DNA from: Anaerolineales bacterium
GTDB lineage: Bacteria > Chloroflexota > Anaerolineae > 4572-78 > J111
Assembly: GCA_012032575.1 (NCBI GenBank)
Contig: JAAUSP010000011.1
Span: 1 to 33,174 of the forward strand
Direction: 5' to 3'
Length of the DNA: 33,174 nt
Shown in pieces: positions 27,341 through 33,174 of the stretch (positions are counted from its first letter, which is position 1; the number at the start of each line of letters is the position of its first letter). The position numbers and the translations under genes are program-made. The notes under the pieces are model-generated. The model was not told where the DNA came from, made no database searches, and was given only the letters and a program-made list of their open reading frames with translations.

Positions 27341-28622
27341 ATGTATCAAACGCACATTTTAGAAAATGGTTTAAGAGTTTATCTTATTCCCGTACCCATT
27401 TTTCAATCAGTCAGCATCGGCATTTTTGTGCGGGTCGGCTCCCGCTATGAGCGCCAGCCCGAAGCTGGCGTCTCTCATTTTATCGAGCATATGCTGTTTA
27501 AGGGCACAACCCGCCGGCCCAGCGCCCGGATTATCGCCGAAACTATTGAGGGCGTGGGCGGGGTCAGCAATGCCTATACCAGCCAGGAAACAACGGTCTA
27601 TTATGCCAAGGTGGCGGCGGCCCAGGCCAGTACCGCCCTCGATGTGTTGGGTGATATGGTCAGGCACCCCTTGTTTGACCCGGCTGAGTTTGAAAAAGAG
27701 CGCTACGTAATTGGCGAAGAATTGAATATGATTTACGACTCGCCGGACAGTTGGGCCAGTGTCTTGCTGGACCAGGTACTGTGGCCCGATCATCCGCTGG
27801 GGCATAATATTGTTGGTACGGCGGAAAGCCTGACCGGTCTCAGCCGTGACGCTTTGACTGCCTATTTTGGGGCCAACTACCATCCACAAAATATGCTGGT
27901 GGCTATTGGCGGCGCTTTTGACCCGGACAAAATTCTGGCCGAAGTGACATCTCTTCTCGGCGATTGGCAGCCACAGCCCGCGTCTTCCTTCGAGCCGGCA
28001 GCGCTGCTGCAAACCCAGGCTCGCTGGCATGTCGAGGATCGGAACATTGAACAGGGACATCTCTGCCTGGCCCTGCCCGGCCTCTCCCGCCGCGACCCCG
28101 ACCGCTATGCCCTGAGCGTCCTCAACGCCGTTCTGGGCGAGGGCATGAGTTCGCGCCTTTTTCTCAACATCCGCGAGGAAAAGGGGCTGGCCTATGCCGT
28201 GGATTCCAGCCTCAATCTGCTCCAGGATACCGGCTCGCTGGTTATTTATGCCGGGGTTGACCCCGACCGCGCCCCGGAAGCGCTGCAAGCGGTGCTGGAT
28301 GAGCTGGACCGCCTCCGCACCGAGCCGGTTCCTTCCGCCGAACTGCATAAGGTCAAGGAGTATCTCAAGGGCCGGCTGGTGTTGGGGCTGGAAGACAGCT
28401 TTAGCCGGGCGGCCTGGGTGGCCTATCAAGCCCTGTTTTGGACGAGATCAAAAGCCCCGAAGAAATTCTGGCAGCCTATAACGCGGTCACGGCTGAGGAT
28501 GTTTTGGCGGTAGCTCAAAAAGTCATCACCCCCGATAGGTACAACCTGGCCGTCGTCGGCCCTTTGGCCAGGGTGAGGCCCTGGGCCGGCTTTTGGGCAA
28601 GGCGGAATTTGTCGCATTGTAA
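27341..28622 (+). CDS. M16 family zinc peptidase (processing-peptidase-like), two frameshifts
   Basis: The reconstructed length is about 427 residues, as in the single-chain M16B group (PqqL/YmxG-like). It begins MYQTHILENGLRVYLIPVP. The inverted zinc motif HxxEH is H46-F-I-E49-H50 (SHFIEHMLFKG), with the distal zinc Glu in RYVIGEELNMI (about 76 residues later). A second inactive half follows, with the usual REEKGLAYAV. Two bases are missing: one in TTTT 28436-28439 (restores ALFLDEIKSPEEIL) and one at GG 28566-28567 (restores GPLGQGEALGRLLGKAEF and the TAA at 28620). It is predicted to act in the cytoplasm, since no signal peptide is seen, probably on peptides or signal-peptide remnants. Confidence 0.9.
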
Positions 28623-28782
28623 AAACCGGAATGCAAAAGCTTTGCTTTTGTACTCCAGGAGTTATAAATTCTAACGCCGGTCAGCGGTCATTAAAATAAC
28701 TTGCAGAAATGCCTTTATTCTGCTATCCTCTCTGTTACAAGTTTCACGCAGCTCGATACTGTCTGCCAAAAGGTGAACCCGC

Positions 28783-29086
28783 ATGGTTAAGATACTGATG
28801 AGTTGGGATATTAAGCCCGGTTCCGAAAGCGAATATTTTGAGTTTATTGTGCGCGAATTTGCGCCAGGGATTATGAAACTGGGCGTCCAGCCCACCGAAG
28901 CCTGGTACACCGTTTTTGGCGAAGGCCCCCAAATTCTCACCGGCTGCGTGGCCGAAGACCTGTCTAGCATGCAATCTGTCCTGAGCAGTCACGATTGGCA
29001 AAAACTGCAAAAAAAAACTGTTTGAGTACGTCACCAATTTTAATTTCAAAATCGTCCGGGCCACCAGCCGTTTCCAACTGTTATAG
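28783..29086 (+). CDS. Small protein of unknown function (possible ferredoxin-like dimer fold), one frameshift
   Basis: The ATG has AAGGTG eight bases upstream. The reconstructed protein is about 100 residues: MVKILMSWDIKPGSESEYFE onward. The frame closes prematurely at a run of nine A (28999-29007); with eight A it reads LQKKLFEYVTNFNFKIVRATSRFQ to TAG at 29084-29086. The beta-alpha-beta order with an opening 'W.IKPG.E..Y..F' recalls dimeric alpha/beta-barrel (ABM/NIPSNAP-like) proteins, but no catalytic residue is evident and the family is not certain. It is a stand-alone gene between the M16 peptidase and the SpoIID fusion, followed by a clear terminator. Confidence 0.7.
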
Positions 29087-29129
29087 GCCGTAGGACAAGC
29101 TGTCAGTTTGTCCCACCCTGGTAAATTCT

Positions 29130-29162
29130 AAAAGCGGACGCAATTTCTTGCGCCGCTTTTTT
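29130..29162 (+). terminator. Rho-independent terminator
   Basis: AAAAGCGG-AC-GCAA / TTGC-G-CCGCTTTT forms a stem with a TTTC loop and a small internal bulge, followed by T-rich sequence. It lies 44 bases after the small unknown gene. Confidence 0.8.
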
Positions 29163-29183
29163 GTTTTAAATTCCCGATGACGC

Positions 29184-29211
29184 TTGCATCTGCCTCATTT
29201 TATGTCATAAT
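29184..29211 (+). promoter_or_regulatory. Candidate promoter of the SpoIID fusion gene
   Basis: TTGCAT (29184-29189) and CATAAT (29206-29211) are 16 bases apart, with a predicted leader of about 215 bases before the ATG at 29435. It is the best consensus match in the gap. Confidence 0.35.
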
Positions 29212-29263
29212 AGAATTATATGTTAAGGATTCACTCATGGAGTCCCGAAATTTAAATCATCCC

Positions 29264-29415
29264 AAATTCATCACGTTTCACGCATCACGTATCACAGGGT
29301 TGGAATCATTATTTTTTCGGAACTGCCTCAAATTGTAAATCTGCTTTGAAATAGGTAACAGGGTTGCCGATTCATCCATACGAGTCCTTCCCTGTCTACC
29401 GTCTACTGTCTACTA
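29264..29415. repeat. Low-complexity micro-repeats in the 350-base gap before the SpoIID fusion
   Basis: Two patches are seen: TCACGTTTCACGCATCACG plus TATCAC (29268-29292) and CTGTCTACCGTCTACTGTC plus TACTA (29391-29414). Both are made of short drifting repeats (TCACG and GTCTAC units). Similar words recur between genes of many draft genomes. No gene was found between the terminator at 29162 and the start at 29435. Confidence 0.5.
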
Positions 29416-29434
29416 TTCTCAGAGGAGTCCCCCT

Positions 29435-32110
29435 ATGCGTCGGCCTGGTTTGTGGGTCACAAATGGTCACCCCGGAAACCCCGCCCAAATGTTGAGCTGG
29501 CGTCCCGGTGCGCTGACCTGCTATTACGATTATCTGGGGGTGAACGGCGTTTTTGGTTACAAAGCCGCTAACCCCGCCGCCAAAATCATTGTCCGTTTTC
29601 AACACCCCTTTCAATGGCATCAGGACCCGGTCGGTTATGCTAAACGATTGGGCGAGCAGGTCGCCAGCAAATGGAACGACATGAAGGTCCTCGACCCTTA
29701 TGTTTATTTTGCTAACGAGATGAACCTGCATTACGAAAACGGCGATCAGTATCCGGGTAATCAGGCACTTTATACCAGCCCGGAATTTTATAAAAAGTAC
29801 GCCGATTGGGTCCGCATGACCGCCGATGTCATCAAAAGCCGCGTGCCCGAAATGAAGCTGGTCACACCGCCGTTTGCCTTTGGCCACCACGAAGACGGCT
29901 CGCCCGACGACGACGGCCAGCCCACCGAGGGCTGGGCCGGCTTTGATTATCTGTATGAAACCGTGCGCGATTATTTTGATAACATCATCTGCTTCCATTC
30001 CTATTGGGGCCACGCTGGCGGTTCCGAGCGCATCTGGCTGTACGACCCGGTCCTGTCCTCCTGGTATGCCCTGCGCTGGCGGCGGGTGCTGAAGCTGTTT
30101 GAAACCCGCTACCAGCTTCAGGCCAAAGTAATTATTGACGAGGCCGGCAACTTTGGCGCAGCCGACTCCGACTTTACCGACCAGATTATGTACCATACCC
30201 AGCAGTGCTTGAGCGACCCGCGGGTGCTGGCCGTGACCTACTTTTTGTGGCTCGACCCGACTAACAGCCCCGGCAATATCGCCAACTCATGGGTGCAGCG
30301 GGTACGCAACCTGCCCGACCATTTGGGCCGGCTGGCCGCCATGCCCGATGTGCCTGTGACCGGGGAAGGGGTGGAGGAACCGCCGCCGGCGGTGGCCGCC
30401 GACCCGACAGTGCGCCTGCTGCTCGATGACGGCACGGTGCAAACCATGCTGCTGGAAGAGTACCTGCGGGCCGTGGTCCCCGCCGAGATGCCGGCTCTGT
30501 GGCCCATCGAGGCGGTCAAGGCCCAGGCTATTGCCGCGCGCAGTTACACCCAATACGCCATCGAGCACCCCGCCACCCCAACGCCGACATCTGCACCAAG
30601 CCGGCCCACTGCCAGAATTACGACCCGACCAAAATCCATGCCAAGTCCGACGAAGCCCTACAGCTTACCAAAGGCATCATCGCCCGTTCCAACGGCCAGA
30701 CCATTACCGGGGTTTTTTCGGCCAACTGCGGCGGCCATACTTTTAATAATGAAGAAGTCTTTAATGGTGCGCCGGTGTCGTATCTGCGCGGCGTTCCCTG
30801 CCCCGATCCCGGTCCCAAAATGGGCACGGCGTCGGTTTGTGCCAGCATGGGGCGCGGGCACTGGCCAGCCAGGGCCAGCCTTACGAGGCTATTGTCAGGC
30901 ATTATTACAGCGGCGTCACCCTCGGACCGATTACCCCGCCCCAACCGGGCGTGATTGCCGGCCTCATTGCCGACCACACCGGCAAGCCAGCCGCCAATAT
31001 TCGGATTCTGCTGACCGGCGGGAGTCAAACGCTGGAGACCGTCAGCCGCGCCGATGGGGGGTATCGTTTCGACAAGCTGCCCGCCGGAACTTATAACCTG
31101 GAACTGCCCGCTTATGGCGTCAAGCAAAGCAATGTGGCGGTTGCCAGCGGTCAGGAAGCAGCGGTCAATCTGGCCCTGCCGGTTCCGCCTCGCCCGACCA
31201 TTGTCGCCGATATTGTGCGCGGCGCGGGCCTGGCCTTGCTGGTGGGCGATTGGGGCAAAGGCAACGTGCCTATCCGCGTCACTCCTCCCGGTGGCGTGCC
31301 GATGATGACGATTACCGGCAGCAAACGGGAGTACGGCCCCGGTGGTTTTGAGGTTTACGCGACCAAAATCGGCACATATATAGTGGAAATAGAGGGCTAT
31401 CGCTTCGATGTGCCCATGAATGGGCAGTTCACCCGGCTGGTCTTTCGGCAGGCGGCGGGACCGGTCCAGCCCAGCGGCATTATCGAAGGGGCGCTGCGCG
31501 ACCACCAGAACAAGCCTGTGGCGGCCTGGTTTGTCCAGTTGAGCGGTAACAATGTCAATTTGACTGCTACGACCAATGCCCAGGGTGTTTTGCCTTTGCC
31601 AACCTGGCCGCCGGCAGTTATACCCTCACTGTGGCCGACAGTCCTATCAGCCAGACTGTCGCCAACAACGGCCAGGAGCGGGTCACGCTGGCCTTGCAGC
31701 TTCCGGCTCCGGCAGTGACGGATGGCTGGCAGGTGGATTTGTCACAGGGGACGGGCCTGCCGCTGCTGGTCGGCGATATTGGGGTGGCCAACGGCGTGAT
31801 TACCATTACCAGCCCCAGCGGGCGGCGGCAGCAGGTGACCAGCGGCAGCAAGTCGGAATGGGGTATTGGTGGGTTTGAAGTTTACACCAACGAATTAGGC
31901 AATTACACCATTGAGTTCTTCGGTCAGCGCTTTACCATCCCCGTGCAGGGCCAATTTACCAAGGCCATTTTTCGCAAAGAGACCAGTTCCGCCGAACCGC
32001 AGGTGCGCCTGGTTTCGATGTTAATACCCCGCTCTCGCGCCGAGGCATTGCAGGTCGAGTTGGAAGCGGATACGATGACACGGGGTTTATTTACGGTGCA
32101 GGTGGTGTAA
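29435..32110 (+). CDS. Glycosidase-like barrel / SpoIID / twin beta-domain fusion protein, three frameshifts
   Basis: The ATG follows AGAGGAG at seven bases. The reconstructed length is about 892 residues. Residues 1-310 look like a clan GH-A TIM barrel: acid/base E95 (FANEMNLH) and candidate nucleophile E236 (VIIDEAGNF). Residues 326-500 are a SpoIID domain: EEYLRAVVPAEMP, AVKAQAIAARSYTQYA, SANCGGHT and, after frame repair, GHGVGLCQHGARALA. Then come two carboxypeptidase-regulatory-like modules (about 506-590, 680-760), each followed by a copy of an unnamed domain of about 80 residues (591-670, 763-852). Bases are missing at CCCC 30568-30571, GGG 30822-30824 and TTTT 31588-31591. SpoIID relatives cleave peptidoglycan glycan strands. 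No signal peptide is visible, which is odd for such a protein. Confidence 0.85.
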
Positions 32111-32111
32111 G

Positions 32112-32292
32112 ATGCCCGATAAATACACCAAACAGTTTATTGCGATGCGCTATTGGCTGCTGGGCCGCAATTATTACCTGGTCCTGGATGCCCTGGAATA
32201 GGCGGCGCAACTCCTGATCAGCCAGATTGAACTGCTCCGCGCCGTGCATAAAGCGCAAGAAAGTTCTGATCCAGTGCCCCAGGCTGCTGGGT
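32112..32292 (+). pseudogene. Fragment possibly derived from an HD-type (p)ppGpp hydrolase-like gene
   Basis: One base after the SpoIID fusion stop, an ATG opens MPDKYTKQFIAMRYWLLGRN, then YYLVLDALE and a stop at 32199-32201. In the same frame it resumes as AAQLLISQIELLRAVHKAQE to a stop near 32292. The opening resembles the N-terminus of small HD-domain (p)ppGpp hydrolase-like proteins (xxxFxALRxWLLGxxYxxALxALExAAxxHTGxRKDGxTPE), but the HTGxRKDG and HD core are missing. It is probably a deletion remnant. The rest of the 343-base gap to 32454 holds no gene I can support. Confidence 0.4.
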
Positions 32293-32453
32293 AATGAAAT
32301 TGCCATTTGTTTAGCGCTCCATAAATGGGTACAATCAGGGGGAGCGGTAAAGAGTATGACTTGGCATGGCGACAAGAAGAGTATCGGCGCACCCTTGAAA
32401 CTCGCCAGTAGTAAAATTTAGTTTGGAAAGATTGACCTTATCAGGAGGCGGCT

Positions 32454-32723
32454 ATGGAAGTGCACGAACTGGTGATTGAAATGAAACTGCTTGAACGACG
32501 CTTAACCCTCTATGAAGAAAAATATGGAGTTCTGAGTGAAGATTTTTATGCGGCGCTGATGTCAGGCCAATTAGCTCAATATGATGATTACGATGAAACT
32601 CGTGCCGATTTTAGCCGGTGGAAAGGTATCTACGAAACGTGGTTGCGCCGAAAGCAAGCTTACACCACCCAAATCAAACAGCGTGAGTTGGTTGATAGTT
32701 TACGGTTTCAGCCTGTGTACTGA
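32454..32723 (+). CDS. Putative antitoxin partner of the TumE-like protein
   Basis: AGGAGG lies five bases before the ATG. The product has 89 residues and is mainly helical and highly charged: [38 protein letters not shown] and a repeated Trp/Arg-rich C-terminal helix ([18 protein letters not shown]). Proteins of this sort, with no helix-turn-helix, commonly sit directly before TumE/DUF6516 genes, and here the gap is two bases. By position it is the antitoxin. It differs from the HTH-type TumA antitoxins. The assignment depends on its neighbour. Confidence 0.65.
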   Translation: MEVHELVIEMKLLERRLTLYEEKYGVLSEDFYAALMSGQLAQYDDYDETRADFSRWKGIYETWLRRKQAYTTQIKQRELVDSLRFQPVY

Positions 32724-32725
32724 GC

Positions 32726-33121
32726 ATGAGCGATAATCCCTTAAAATCGCTCAACAGCTATAGTGGCTTTGTGGCTGAGTCACTTGACCGTGCAGATGTC
32801 AAGCGCGTTACAGTAGCGGTCTGGTCTACCAGTCCTTACACCGGCGTAGCTGAAGGAGAAGTCTTCTTTTTTCAAGGGTTCCGGTTGCGAATGAGAGAGG
32901 AACTGGATTTTGAGGCAGGTTTAATTACTGCATATGGTTATGAAGTTTATCGGGGTGAAGAAAAGCTGTATTGGTATGATGACTTTCCTCATCCCAATAA
33001 CCCCACCCTTGCCAGCACTCATCCTCATCATAAACATATTCCACCCGGTATTTATTCAGCAGGTACAGGTAAAAAGGGAGTATCCGACCACAAAGAAAGC
33101 AGGGCGGGTAATATCTCGTAA
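32726..33121 (+). CDS. TumE-family (DUF6516) toxin-like protein, 3' end replaced
   Basis: The start ATG lies two bases after the upstream stop. The conserved centre [20 protein letters not shown] and the hallmark [12 protein letters not shown] are present (about residues 72-108). In relatives the chain continues with a further 15-25 residues rich in IPAP and hydrophobics. Here, from about 33050, the reading frame enters DNA that encodes an IS66-like transposase on the opposite strand and yields an unrelated tail ([19 protein letters not shown]) to a stop at 33119-33121. The toxin is therefore probably truncated and inactive or altered. TumE is the presumed toxin of a type II pair. Confidence 0.75.
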   Translation: MSDNPLKSLNSYSGFVAESLDRADVKRVTVAVWSTSPYTGVAEGEVFFFQGFRLRMREELDFEAGLITAYGYEVYRGEEKLYWYDDFPHPNNPTLASTHPHHKHIPPGIYSAGTGKKGVSDHKESRAGNIS

Positions 33122-33174
33122 CCTTGTTTGCGTAAGGTGGAGATGTAACCTCGAATACGACAAAAGAAGTCGGT
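33052..33174 (-). mobile_element. IS66-like transposase, C-terminal end (runs off the window)
   Basis: Read on the minus strand from the window edge, the frame gives [20 protein letters not shown], then [18 protein letters not shown] and TAA at 33052-33054. F-C-R-I-R-x-Y-I-S-T-x-R-K-Q-G is the characteristic C-terminal stretch of IS66-family DDE transposases. The remainder lies beyond the window. The stop codon sits almost exactly at the point where TumE similarity ends, leaving no visible terminal inverted repeat. Confidence 0.72.

Noticed and set aside
27407..28429. 340-residue open frame on the minus strand
   Set aside because: Antisense to the M16 peptidase, whose HxxEH and other motifs are clear.
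28999..29007. Programmed frameshift at A9 in the small unknown gene
   Set aside because: The run is slippery, but the window has many unrelated single-base breaks, so sequence error is simpler. No stimulatory structure is evident.
29396..30196. 266-residue open frame on the minus strand
   Set aside because: Antisense shadow of the glycosidase-like part of the SpoIID fusion.
32091..32375. 94-residue minus-strand ORF in the 32111-32453 gap
   Set aside because: The plus-strand reading gives the more protein-like opening (MPDKYTKQFIAMRYWLLGRN); the minus frame has no ribosome site.
1..33174. tRNA, rRNA or known riboswitch genes
   Set aside because: Intergenic stretches were read on both strands. 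No cloverleaf, rRNA block or familiar riboswitch core was recognised by eye; a covariance-model search would be decisive.

Overview
The window is a bacterial chromosomal fragment of intermediate to high GC. It most resembles a Chloroflexota genome of the Anaerolineae type. Pointers to this are very long secreted DUF11-repeat proteins, a secreted FLPIILK-type motif, an MBL-fold/TPR gene pair and a SpoIID protein with beta-rich C-terminal repeats. This is an inference from gene content; no ribosomal or other marker gene is present.

Positions 1-13380, minus strand, form one acetate uptake and activation locus. Reading with transcription it holds acetyl-CoA synthetase (acs), the small (DUF4212) and large (ActP-like) symporter subunits, a small membrane protein, a cNMP-binding/CBS/DUF294 nucleotidyltransferase-like protein, a 63-residue membrane protein, a CrbS-like symporter-histidine kinase, a stand-alone receiver protein and a membrane-anchored PAS/degenerate-kinase/DEDDh exonuclease fusion. 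A truncated Na+/H+ antiporter-like gene follows at the window edge. Divergent from acs is a DesK/NarX-type sensor kinase with a LuxR-type response regulator (13531-15945). Promoter-like sequences and inverted repeats lie between the two transcription units, so this pair is the obvious candidate regulator of acs.

Positions 15975-20771 hold a strong bidirectional terminator, a large methyl-accepting chemotaxis protein (minus), a small winged-helix-like protein, an MBL-fold hydrolase and a membrane-anchored TPR protein. Positions 21041-27236 encode two exported surface proteins: a 1543-residue DUF11/Ig-like/CARDB protein, and a smaller DUF11 protein with a C-terminal membrane anchor. Next come an M16 peptidase, a small unknown protein, and a fusion of a glycosidase-like barrel with a SpoIID domain and two copies of an unnamed beta-rich domain. 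The right end is accessory DNA: a decayed gene fragment, a TumE-type toxin-antitoxin pair, and the 3' end of an IS66-like transposase that cuts off the TumE tail.

At least 14 single-base frameshifts interrupt otherwise well-conserved genes, mostly as missing bases in short homopolymers. This pattern suggests consensus indel errors in a draft assembly rather than mass pseudogene formation. Broken genes are therefore annotated as single reconstructed loci.
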